A stretch of 64,000 nucleotides of DNA from Psoroptes ovis (lineage: Eukaryota; Arthropoda; Arachnida; Sarcoptiformes; Psoroptidae), in the NCBI GenBank assembly GCA_002943765.1, contig PQWQ01000007.1, positions 2,668,501 through 2,732,500 on the forward strand. Reading direction: 5' to 3'. Shown here piece by piece: positions 1-9,243 of the stretch; positions within the stretch are counted from its first letter, which is position 1, and the number at the start of each line of letters is the position of its first letter. The notes beneath the pieces are model-generated. The model worked only from the letters and a program-made list of their open reading frames with translations, had not been told where the DNA came from and ran no database searches. A program made the position numbers and the translations under genes.

Positions 1-1203
1 AAAGGTATATTATTATCATCGAAATAAATAAATATCGAATGGGAATTTTTTATTTTTTGTAGTTGTGTCGATAGGCGTTTTCATCATTTATTAATTTAAT
101 TTAATAATTATACAAATAAATAATCGGAAATAAAAAAAAATAAAGGAAAAAAATTAAGATTGAAAGATATAATACATCAACGTATCAATGTATTTATTGA
201 TTTCTTTGATTTATTTAATCCAATGACTCTGACGATAATAATGAATGATGATGATGGTGATGATGATTGGAAATCCTTGAGTAATTTAATCATTCGAAAA
301 AATCAATCATCAACGATATCAAACATCATAAGAAAATTAATATTTGAAAAAAAATATCGTCATATAAACCGTTTTGATAAACGGCTTTTGAATCTTCATT
401 TTTTTCAAACTGTTAACATATTTGATGATTTGATTCAATTTCAATTAAATTTGATTGATTTATTGACTGATTAATCAAATCAATTATTGATTGATTTATA
501 TAAATCATGTAATATTTTTTTCAAAATATTTATTCCAATCAATTGAAAATAATTGCAACGATTGCGTTAACAATCAAACCAACTAACAAACAACAAACAA
601 AGTTCAAACAAAGTTTCTGGTTTTGTTTGCTTTACAAATATCGCTCTTAGAAAACCCGATTAGTATCAAGAGTTTTGGATTGGATTCCTTTTTTTTGGAA
701 ATAAATGATCAAAGAAAAAATTACAGACTTTTATGAAATACAAAACGATATTAATGTGCATGTGTACTTGTTCTTTTAAATTCGATTGTACGATGTAATT
801 TGACCATTTTCAATGTGAGAGTGAGATGAAGAAATGGTGAAAATCGTAATATCGTAAGATCGTAACATGTTTGGAAAAAATTATTGAAATTTTACTCAAG
901 AACAAAATTTGATTAAAATTTGAAAATTTCTGGCTTTTAATTGCTATCAATATCACATGATAACCAGATGATTTTCGTTTTTTTCTTCAGAAAGAAAAAA
1001 ATTATTGACGATAATTGGAAACTTGATATCAAATGCATTCAATGAAATTCAATTCAAACTTTATAAATTCAAATTCAATGAAAATACGAAAGATTGATTG
1101 ATGATATCGAATGAATGAATGAATCTTTAATGTAAAAATGATCATTTGCCTCCAATGATGATCACAAATTATCAAAAAATGTATTTATGACTGTCATATC
1201 ATT
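1..1203. other. AT-rich spacer without a convincing gene
   Basis: This stretch is AT-rich with many homopolymer and dinucleotide runs. An open frame at 160-474 (+) begins with TTG, is rich in Ile, Asn, Asp and Phe, and shows no domain or splice signals, so I treat it as chance. I saw no RNA gene or repeat of note. Confidence 0.5.
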
Positions 1204-1422
1204 TCAACAAAAAAAAAAATCAAATCTTTTTGAAATCATATCATATAATTTGTATTTGATTTGTTTGAGGCATCGAAAGATCTGAGAAAATTAATTCCTT
1301 TGAAAATAAAACAAGAAATGAATCAATTATCATTGAAAAAAGGAATTTTTCTTAAAATCATAAGTCAAAACAAGTTATTTTTGCACTGATACATTTGAAT
1401 ATGAATTAATTGATGCAAAATC
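1204..1422. repeat. Left copy of a long direct repeat flanking the LINE (target-site duplication)
   Basis: This 219-bp block recurs at 5179-5395, directly after the 3' tail of the LINE. By eye the copies differ only in one A-run (11 versus 9 A). The LINE starts immediately after position 1422. The arrangement is that of a target-site duplication, but far longer than the usual 5-20 bp. It consists of ordinary AT-rich sequence with no gene in it. Confidence 0.85.
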
Positions 1423-1809
1423 TTATTTTCATTGAAAAAAGCTTCTCCACTAGTGTGGCAAAAATGTATTGAGCTTGGTCAATTATTTATTGGTTATAAA
1501 TGTTGCACTGTAAAAGATTATCTTTCGGTAACGCAATGTTTTCAGTGTTTACGCTTCGGGCATCCGATGAAATATTGCAAAAACAAGCCCGTTTGCTGCA
1601 AATGTCAAGGCGAACATCTTTCACGTACTTGTTCTGCAGCATCGACTTCAACATCTGATTCATCACCAACATGCACGAATTGTATATATCGCAACACAAT
1701 AAATCCAAGAAAAGTTGTCTGCATTAAACATTCAGTTTTTGACAAAAACTGCAATGAATACAAAATCGCCTTGGAACGCATCAAATCCAATATTGATTAT
1801 GGATACTAG
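1423..1809 (+). CDS. LINE ORF1, C-terminal fragment (gag-like zinc-knuckle protein)
   Basis: The frame is open from the element's left junction to TAG at 1807-1809, so the start codon and N-terminal part were lost by 5' truncation. Two CCHC zinc knuckles are visible: CFQCLRFGHPMKYC (C-x2-C-x4-H-x4-C) and CCKCQGEHLSRTC (a C-x2-C-x3-H-x4-C variant). A further Cys-containing segment follows. Such knuckles are typical of ORF1 nucleic-acid-binding proteins of I and Jockey-type LINEs, which coat the element RNA. ORF2 starts inside the last codons of this frame (ATG at 1799), an overlap of 11 bp typical of bicistronic LINEs. Confidence 0.8.
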   Translation, partial: LFSLKKASPLVWQKCIELGQLFIGYKCCTVKDYLSVTQCFQCLRFGHPMKYCKNKPVCCKCQGEHLSRTCSAASTSTSDSSPTCTNCIYRNTINPRKVVCIKHSVFDKNCNEYKIALERIKSNIDYGY

Positions 1810-4465
1810 TCAAACAAATATCAAAATATTGACCCAGAACTTGCAGCATAGCTACAAGTCAACACTGATGTTCCTGACAAATGCTACATTGTTAAAATCA
1901 TCGCTATTCTGTATCCAAGAACCTCATGTATCTTTTCCAGCTGGTTTTTCTGGATTTAACAGTGTTTATCACCCAGTAAAACCAAAATGTGCTATTGTAT
2001 CCTCATACGATATTTTTAAAATCGATCAGTTCACAAATTCAAATTGTGCATGTTGTTTGGTGAATTGTTCTGTGCCATTTATTTTATGTTGTGTCTATTT
2101 TTCCAAAAACGAAGAAATTTCATCACTCAAAAATCATCTTGAAAATTTGGAAAAATTGGTTATTTCTTATTCAAAATATCCTATTGTTATTTCTGGCGAC
2201 TTCAATAGTCATAATCGGGTTTGGGGAGGGAATTTTAATGATGAACGTGGACTTGTTGTTTTAAATTTTACATGTCGCCTAAATTTCATAATTCTAAATG
2301 ATGGCAAAATGACTTTCGATAATAGTCGACATCAGAGCGCGATCGATTTAACAGTGATTAATCAACGTGCAATCAATTATGTCTCGAATTGGAAAGTAGA
2401 AGATCTAGTCTCTGGCTCTGACCACAACTTGATTTCATTTATCTTCGACACCATTCCTCCGATTAAATCTTATTATTTAACAAGAAAATATAACACCAAA
2501 TGTATCGATTGGTCTGAATTTAACGAACAAATATCTATTTTATCTTATTTTGATGATAATGCAAAGACACTTAATTCTAATATTGATATTGAAAATTTTG
2601 TCAATGATCTTATGAATACTATTTGTGCAATTTGTGATGACTGTCTACCAATATTGAAACCAACATCTAAAACTAAATTGTCACAAGATTTGAAAATGAA
2701 ACTATCGTTATTGAAAAATCTGCGTAGACGTTATCAGCGTCAACGTTGCCCAGTGAATCGCGCCTTGTGGCGAGCAAGATATTTGACCTGTGTTAATGAT
2801 TTCAAAAATTTGTTAGAAAAGACGAGAATTGATGATTGTAGAAATTATTTGAATCAAATTGATAGATACAATGTCTGGAGAAAGTTATATCATCATTGCA
2901 AAAATCAATTATCGATCAATCAAACATTGAAAACGATACAGAGAGATGATACAACTTGGTGTGTATCCATAAATGAAACTGCAACATATTTATTGAATAA
3001 GATGTTTCCAGATATGAATAATGATAATAATTCTATTGTTCACCATCATTATATAATTAATTGTAACAAAAAAGATTTTTGTATCACTAAAAATGAAGTC
3101 GATACTGCTGTCAATATGGAAAAAGATAACAAATCGCCAGGTTTCGATGCAATATCTGCCAACATAGTCAAACAAATACATTATAAATATCCTTTCTTAT
3201 TATTGAATCTGTTCAACAAATGTTTTGCATTTGGTGTTTTCCCAAAATACTGGAAAAAAGCAACTATCAAATTAATACCGAAAAATAATGGCTCTGGTTA
3301 TAAATCGTATCGACCGATTTCTTTGCTTCCTGTTATGGGAAAAATTTTTGAAAATATTCTTAAATGTCGGCTTATGCATCACCTAATCGTCAATCATTAT
3401 CTGTCATACAATCAATTTGGTTTCCTACCTCAGCAAGGTGCTGAATTAGCATTGAAAAATTTAATATCACAAATTAATGATATAAATGATCGAAATAATT
3501 ATGGTTATATCGTATCGCTTGATATTTCAGGCGCATTTGATTCTGCAAGATATGACATCATTCTTTACAGACTCAGAGAATTTAATGTTCCTTCAAATTT
3601 GTATGCAATCATCCATAATTATTTTTGTGATCGTACTATCGAATTATCTCTAATGAATCAATCATTTACTAAAATGGCTACAGGTGGCACCCCTCAAGGT
3701 GGTAAATTGTCGCCACTCCTTTGGAATGTACTAATTGATGACCTATTGAAAATGTCGTTGCCAAGGGGATGTCATTTGCAGGCTTTTGCGGATGATTGCA
3801 TCCTCATCTGCCAACATCCAATCCAAGAATTGGCTGCAGATCTAACAAATAGTCTGCTATCGATTATTGCAGAATGGGGCTTAAATAATGGCCTATCGTT
3901 TAATCCCGCCAAAACCAAGTGCATGATTATATCAAGACATAGAAATTTGGCGTCTTTCCCGATCATTATGAATAGCAGATCAATTGATTTAGTACCATGT
4001 TTAAAAATACTTGGTTTGATGATTGATTCAAAACTAACATGGGCAAATCATATTGACTATATCGAGACAAAATCAATGAAAATGTTTAATTGCATCAAGA
4101 AAAAATTTGGTCCAAGATGGGGCTTATCGTATGACGTCTTACGTACTATTTACGTTCGAGCGATCGAACCGATGATAGTTTATGCCTGCCCTGTATGGAA
4201 CAGTGTCTTGTCAAGCAGAACGAAACGTGGCAAACTGTTAAGTTTGCAAAGACGTTTTGCTGTTGGTATGATTCGCGCTTCCAGAACTGTGTCGCTGCAA
4301 GCATCGTTGATCATTGCTAATTTGATTCCCGTTGACTTGGTGATCAAGCTGCGATCAGATGTTTTCAGGATAAAAAGTGATGCTTATCTGAGGGAACAAT
4401 ATGAATTCCCGATCAGGTTCAAAGACTCGATCCATCCAGCGTTGGTCCAATCTTTTTTTTATTGA
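1799..4465 (+). CDS. LINE ORF2: endonuclease and reverse transcriptase
   Basis: I place the start at ATG 1799, overlapping the ORF1 stop, because the protein from there aligns with endonuclease folds; the frame is open upstream to 1715. The N-terminal third is an exonuclease-endonuclease-phosphatase domain: early Asn in ILTQNLQ, the QEPH glutamate, SGDFNSHNRVWGG, and the SDHNLISF catalytic His. The centre is a reverse transcriptase: YRPISLLPVMGKIFE, LDISGAFDSA with the first catalytic Asp, GTPQGGKLSPLLWN, and AFADDCILI with the YADD-like pair. All key residues are present. The frame ends at TGA 4463-4465, just after a run of eight T, whereas RNase H continues in another frame. The protein would nick target DNA and prime cDNA synthesis there. 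Confidence 0.9.
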   Translation: MDTSQTNIKILTQNLQHSYKSTLMFLTNATLLKSSLFCIQEPHVSFPAGFSGFNSVYHPVKPKCAIVSSYDIFKIDQFTNSNCACCLVNCSVPFILCCVYFSKNEEISSLKNHLENLEKLVISYSKYPIVISGDFNSHNRVWGGNFNDERGLVVLNFTCRLNFIILNDGKMTFDNSRHQSAIDLTVINQRAINYVSNWKVEDLVSGSDHNLISFIFDTIPPIKSYYLTRKYNTKCIDWSEFNEQISILSYFDDNAKTLNSNIDIENFVNDLMNTICAICDDCLPILKPTSKTKLSQDLKMKLSLLKNLRRRYQRQRCPVNRALWRARYLTCVNDFKNLLEKTRIDDCRNYLNQIDRYNVWRKLYHHCKNQLSINQTLKTIQRDDTTWCVSINETATYLLNKMFPDMNNDNNSIVHHHYIINCNKKDFCITKNEVDTAVNMEKDNKSPGFDAISANIVKQIHYKYPFLLLNLFNKCFAFGVFPKYWKKATIKLIPKNNGSGYKSYRPISLLPVMGKIFENILKCRLMHHLIVNHYLSYNQFGFLPQQGAELALKNLISQINDINDRNNYGYIVSLDISGAFDSARYDIILYRLREFNVPSNLYAIIHNYFCDRTIELSLMNQSFTKMATGGTPQGGKLSPLLWNVLIDDLLKMSLPRGCHLQAFADDCILICQHPIQELAADLTNSLLSIIAEWGLNNGLSFNPAKTKCMIISRHRNLASFPIIMNSRSIDLVPCLKILGLMIDSKLTWANHIDYIETKSMKMFNCIKKKFGPRWGLSYDVLRTIYVRAIEPMIVYACPVWNSVLSSRTKRGKLLSLQRRFAVGMIRASRTVSLQASLIIANLIPVDLVIKLRSDVFRIKSDAYLREQYEFPIRFKDSIHPALVQSFFY

Positions 4466-5102
4466 GAGGATCGATGCTGAGTTGGAATTTTGTACTGACT
4501 CTCATAGTTGTACCATTTTCACTGATGGATCGAGGTCTGAGGACCTGGTTGGGTGTTCTTTTGTTGTTTTCAATGATGAAAATTGCATCCCAAGTGTAAT
4601 TCAATGTTTCCGCCTTGGCGCTGGATGTTCAGTCTTTCAGGCTGAATTGTTGGCCATCCGCAACGCATTGGTTTGGATCATTGAAAATGGTATTGTCGAT
4701 GCTCAAATTATAACTGATTCTATGTCAGCGATTTGGGCTTTGCATAATATCTATACACTTAATGAATTAGTGCAGGACATTTTTCGTATCGTGTGTAACC
4801 ATCGTGGCCATATTTGTCTGAAATGGACAAGGTCGCACTGTGGCAACTTTGGTAATGATCTAGCTGATAAGTTTGCCAAGGTTGCTGCAGTCGACCTTTC
4901 GGATGTTTTTTACACCCGAGTGCCCATGATGACACTATGCCAAGCGTCGAAGTTGGACATACTGAATCTTTGGAATCAGAGATGGACGGAGACTGCTGAT
5001 GGCCACACGACGAAATTGTTCTTTCCAACAGTTGGATCGCGAATCAATACCAACTTTAGTCCCGATAGGGATTTGACAAGACTGCTGACAGGGCACGGCT
5101 GA
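4401..5102 (+). pseudogene. LINE RNase H domain, out of frame with ORF2
   Basis: A second frame overlaps the end of ORF2 and encodes an RNase H1-type domain with a full acidic set: Asp in TIFTDGS, Glu in AELLAIRNA, Asp in IITDSMSAI, and Asp in GNDLADKFAK, plus the TRSHCGN loop. In related elements this domain is the C-terminal part of ORF2. Here the frames meet around the T8 tract at 4453-4460, so a one-base length change there would explain the split. It may be a mutation of this copy, a sequencing error in a homopolymer, or programmed frameshifting. On its own this frame has no convincing start codon context. It ends at TGA 5100-5102. Confidence 0.8.
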
Positions 5103-5118
5103 TGTGACCATACTATTG

Positions 5119-5178
5119 CCACCCTTGTGATCACGGAACAAGGGTTGTTTTGCTTGTTCTTCATCATCATCATCATCA
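5119..5178 (+). other. LINE 3' end: hairpin plus (ATC)n tail
   Basis: Shortly after the RNase H stop, ACCCTTG (5121-5127) pairs with CAAGGGT (5139-5145), leaving an 11-nt loop. A (TCA/ATC)n microsatellite follows at about 5160-5182. LINEs of this group usually end in a stem-loop recognised by their own RT and a short tandem-repeat tail, so this is read as the element's 3' terminus. Confidence 0.7.
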
Positions 5179-5395
5179 TCAACAAAAAAAAATCAAATCT
5201 TTTTGAAATCATATCATATAATTTGTATTTGATTTGTTTGAGGCATCGAAAGATCTGAGAAAATTAATTCCTTTGAAAATAAAACAAGAAATGAATCAAT
5301 TATCATTGAAAAAAGGAATTTTTCTTAAAATCATAAGTCAAAACAAGTTATTTTTGCACTGATACATTTGAATATGAATTAATTGATGCAAAATC
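5179..5395. repeat. Right copy of the long direct repeat flanking the LINE
   Basis: This 217-bp block is the partner of 1204-1422; it starts at the junction with the (ATC)n tail. Its right boundary is where the copies diverge: the left copy enters the LINE after position 1422 and this one continues into genomic spacer after 5395. Confidence 0.85.
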
Positions 5396-6308
5396 AAATT
5401 CAAATGATTAAAGTAAAATGTATCATTCATGTTTCTATCACAAAATATTTGTCCATTATTTGGAGAAAGCCAAAAGTAATGCCGTGTGGATGAATGAATA
5501 GAAAAGTTTGATTAATTAATTATTTCCAAGAGAAAAATGCATTAAATAAGTAAATAAATAAGTACATCATCATCATGATTTGAATCGATGATGATGACGA
5601 TGATGATGCATGTAAATGATGGCCATGACCATGAAAATAAATGAATTATTCAAAAACAAAACAAAAAAAAAGTACATTGCGTGTTGTTTAGCTATCATCA
5701 TCATGATCATTGATCATTAATCATTATTGATGATAATCAATCAATAATAATAATAATTATTTAAATGATTAATGGTGATGATTGAATTCTTTTCTGGAAA
5801 AAATTTTATTTTGTTTCTTTTCAAAATCAATTAAATCAGAAACATCCTTTCAAAAACTAAAAGCACATCTGTTGAATTTTCATGTTTGTGTTTGTGGTGA
5901 ACGAATGTACTATTTGCTTGATGCAGGAATGGCAAAATAATTCAAATTCAATGACGTAGCAATTTTCTTTCACGAATGAACATTGAAGATTCTTTACATC
6001 TGTTTGTTATTCTTGAATAATTCTTATTATTATTATCATAAACATATGATCATCATCTTTATCATCAACAAAATGACAATGATTTGTTGATCAACAAAAT
6101 GAGAGAAAAATGATTCTTAATATTTCAATTATTTCATCATAGAATTTTGTTTGCCAAAAGAAATAAAAACAAAATTAATTCATTAAATTTTGAATTACAT
6201 TGAATTCTTATGTCAACAATAACCTTTTGTCAAGGTTGAAAAGCAATCATTGTTGTTGATGTTTTGATTTCAATTCGCATTTCATTTAGTTGATTGAAAT
6301 TCAATGAT
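5396..6308. other. AT-rich spacer
   Basis: The stretch contains short ATG/ATC microsatellite-like runs (about 5560-5610 and 5690-5760) and homopolymers. I found no open frame with splice support, RNA gene or mobile element. Confidence 0.5.
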
Positions 6309-6771
6309 TTATTGTTGATCGTTGATTTCGTTGATCATTGATCTAAAAAAAACAATGCAATTGATTATTTCACAAAACACTTTAATCAACTTACACCGTC
6401 AAGTATTTGGTAAATTTTTTCTCCGACGATGAGATATCGTTGAGAAATCTTGTTAAATCATGGTATACAACAACAATGGCTGGAATATTTTGAACAAATT
6501 CAAGCAAACAAATCACTACCGATCTGAGTGGAATAACATTGAACAGAATCGCTACTGAAAAATTTGAATATCAAGGCCTATTTAATTAATGATCATGGAT
6601 AATTCTGTATGTTTATGCATCGATCGGAAATTCAGGATCAAAAAAGATAAAAACATTCAGAAACAACAAGCCTACATCTACACATTCTCACATATTTATC
6701 ATTAAATACATTTGTATAATGACATTATTAAGAATAATGAATAATATCAATGAATAATGCTTACCCAACAT
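6309..6771 (-). CDS. Small spliced gene of unknown function (candidate, 66 aa)
   Basis: Three exons can be joined on the minus strand: 6771-6765 (ATG TTG G), 6554-6395 and 6342-6309. Introns have GTAAGC..TTTTTCAG (210 bp) and GTAAGT..TTTTTTTTAG (52 bp, a typical size here), and all phases match. The middle exon is 160 nt and fully open. The 66-aa product starts MLVAILFNVI, is hydrophobic for about the first 35 residues (possible membrane segments around LRSVVICLLEFV and NIPAIVVVY), and ends in a polar tail. The stop codon overlaps an AATAAA. I do not recognise the family. The seven-base first exon is the weakest part; a different first exon is possible. Confidence 0.45.
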
Positions 6772-7732
6772 AATCAGGTTATCAAATTAATAATGATGAT
6801 GATAATGATTGATTAGAGTATAAAATGAACAATTTATGTAAATAAAATAGACATTAACAGAACATTTACTAATAGATTTAATTCAGTTTTTAATTGATTG
6901 ATTATTGATTTTGTTGCTTTAACGTTGTTGTTGTTCGTTGTTGCTGTGTGCATGGAACAAAATGAGCATGGAATGATTCAACAAGAATTTTTTCATTTGT
7001 AAATTGTATTCTGTTTGAAAGCATAAACGTTTGTATTTACTAATTGCAGCGGCTGTAGTTGATTAGTTTTTTTGATTGAACAATATTCAATAGCAACAAA
7101 TATGATCATCACTGATTTGATTTAATTTAATTTCATTATTACTATTGTTAATATTTTGTTCTATTAATTCACATTGATATTATTATTTATATACTTTTTT
7201 TGAAATTTATTTCATTGTCGACAAGTGTTAGCAAAACGTTGCTAGAAAGATGTAGAGAGATGGAGAGCCAAGAATCCTTCTACGACAACGCAGAATCCTT
7301 CCAACAATTCAATTGAAATTAATTGATTCAAACAGAACAAGAACAGTAGCAATTACGTATACAAATCTTTGGCAGAATCAACAATGATAATGATAATGAA
7401 TGATGGCAATGAATATATGATAATATTATTTCATGTTCATCATCATTATTATTATATATGTGCGTAATAATTTTGTAACTGCTACGACTACGGACGAATA
7501 TTAAATTATGAATTAATCATTATCATGTGTGATCGTATTATATATGCTAAATGTTTTTGAAATTAATTGAAAAAATCTCGTATGAATTTCAATTAAATAC
7601 AAACGACAAATCCTTCTTTTTGCAGCTTTTTGTGCTGTCAGCTGGTAATTGTAATTAATTGTTTGTTAAATTTCATTGAAATGATTGATCATTTATTAAT
7701 GGAATGTTGTTTGTTTCGCAATTTTATTTTGC
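6772..7732. other. AT-rich spacer, including the glutamine synthetase 3' side
   Basis: Apart from an AATAAA on the minus strand (7692-7697), about 35 bp past the glutamine synthetase stop and a plausible polyadenylation signal for it, no feature stands out. A short direct repeat AGAATCCTTC occurs twice near 7270-7300. Confidence 0.5.
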
Positions 7733-8827
7733 TTATTCATTCAAACAAATTGTACGAACAATCATTTCACAAACAACATATGGATCTATGTTTGCTGCTG
7801 GTCGACGATCTTCCAAATAACCGTAGCCATCATTGGCAACTTGTCTTGGTATACGAATCGATGCATATCGATCAGCTATTGCCCAATCACATTGATCAAT
7901 CGAACTAGTTTCATGTTTTCCAGTCAATCGTCGTACATTGTCAGCACCTCCATTTTGATCATACACAGTCATGTGTTTTGCGTGATTTTTTTTCAATTTT
8001 TCGCAAGCTGATTTAATTTCAGTCAAACCACCTTTTTGACGCATTTTTTCTGTGGAGAAATTAACATGAGCACCAGATCCATTCCAATCACCAGCGATCA
8101 ATTTTGGTTCGAATGTGACGCCAACATGGAAATCTTCGGCCACTCTATGCAGAATAAAGCGTGACATCCATAAATCATCACCAATTTTAATGCCTGGACA
8201 TGGACCAATTTGATATTCCCATTGTCCTGGCATAGCTTCAGCATTTTCGCCTGCAATTGCAATACCAGCATACATACAGGCCCGATAATGAGCTTCAACA
8301 ATGTCTCTACCGAATACACGATAAGCGCCAACTCCACAATGATATGGACCTTGTGGTCCTGGGAAACCACCTGTTGGCCAACCTAATGGTATGCCACGAT
8401 CATCACCGTGTAACAATGTATATTCTTGTTCAATACCAAACAATGGTTTTTGATCAGCAGCCATATCCATAACAGCGTTAGATGAATATCGAGAATTTGA
8501 CTTTGTGATGGTAAAATCATCATATAATGTTTGACATAAAACAAGAATATTATTACCACATCGAAAAGGATCATTATAGATTCGAACTGGTTCCAAATAT
8601 ATTTCAGCATTATCTTCAGTGATAAATATTGAATGACCATCAGTTGTCCACAATGGTAGATCGGACACAGATTTAGGCACAAAATTTAATGTACGAGTTT
8701 TAGCACGTAACAATTGACGGCCATCAATCCATACATACATGGCTTGTATGACATTATCAGGCTGTGATAATTGAGAATATTTGCTACACCATAATGAATT
8801 ATGGATATGTTTCAAATTGCTGTACAT
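7733..8827 (-). CDS. Glutamine synthetase (eukaryotic GS-II type)
   Basis: A single uninterrupted exon encodes 364 aa, the usual length for cytosolic animal glutamine synthetase, which joins ammonia to glutamate using ATP. The start is ATG at 8827; an upstream in-frame TTG gives only two more residues. Family marks are the N-terminal beta-grasp segment (AMYVWIDGR..LRAKTRTL), GPQGPYHCGVG, EAMPGQWEYQIGPC, DWNGSGAHVNFSTE (glutamate/ATP site) and the C-terminal SIRIPRQV and YLEDRRPAANIDPY motifs. No mitochondrial leader is obvious. The gene stands alone on the minus strand, with 416 bp to the next gene upstream. Confidence 0.95.
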   Translation of the reverse strand: MYSNLKHIHNSLWCSKYSQLSQPDNVIQAMYVWIDGRQLLRAKTRTLNFVPKSVSDLPLWTTDGHSIFITEDNAEIYLEPVRIYNDPFRCGNNILVLCQTLYDDFTITKSNSRYSSNAVMDMAADQKPLFGIEQEYTLLHGDDRGIPLGWPTGGFPGPQGPYHCGVGAYRVFGRDIVEAHYRACMYAGIAIAGENAEAMPGQWEYQIGPCPGIKIGDDLWMSRFILHRVAEDFHVGVTFEPKLIAGDWNGSGAHVNFSTEKMRQKGGLTEIKSACEKLKKNHAKHMTVYDQNGGADNVRRLTGKHETSSIDQCDWAIADRYASIRIPRQVANDGYGYLEDRRPAANIDPYVVCEMIVRTICLNE

Positions 8828-9243
8828 TTTCAAATCAATTTCAAAATGTTTTCAAAATTTCAAAATCATCAACTTGACAAGACAAAACAACTTTGAAATG
8901 ATATGAAATGACAGAAACCAAATTGAAAAAATTGATGTTTAACAGAAACATTTTGAGTACCCCTAAAAAATAAACTTTAATCAAATCTTATCATATTCAT
9001 AACTCATTAAATGATATGTCTTGAATTGAATCAAATTAAATTGAATTGCATATTTTTGAATGGATCAACTATTAAATTTTTAATGTATTTTTGAAAATAA
9101 AAATTTTTGGATATTTAAAAGTATTGAATTACTCGATGATATTTGTTTTAGTTGTTGGCATTCTGATCTAATATCAGAAATAAACCGGTATTTATGAAAT
9201 AAAAAAGAAATCAAATCATTTGAACTTTTCTTGAGTAAAATAA

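Larger units (their letters stand above)
1423..5178 (+). mobile_element. 5'-truncated I-group LINE (non-LTR retrotransposon)
   Basis: The element begins inside ORF1, carries ORF2 with an apurinic-type endonuclease and reverse transcriptase, then an RNase H domain, and ends in a short 3' UTR with a hairpin and an (ATC)n tail. RNase H downstream of the RT together with a simple-repeat tail points to the I/LOA/R1 side of the non-LTR tree; the exact clade was not determined. Long, nearly identical direct repeats flank it. The near-identity of the repeats and mostly intact ORFs suggest a recent insertion. The 5' end is missing, and a frame break separates the RT from the RNase H, so this copy is probably not autonomous. 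Confidence 0.9.

Noticed and set aside
160..474. 104-codon frame in the left spacer
   Set aside because: It starts with TTG, has Ile/Asn/Asp-rich low-complexity content, and no domain or splice partner; best explained by AT-rich chance.
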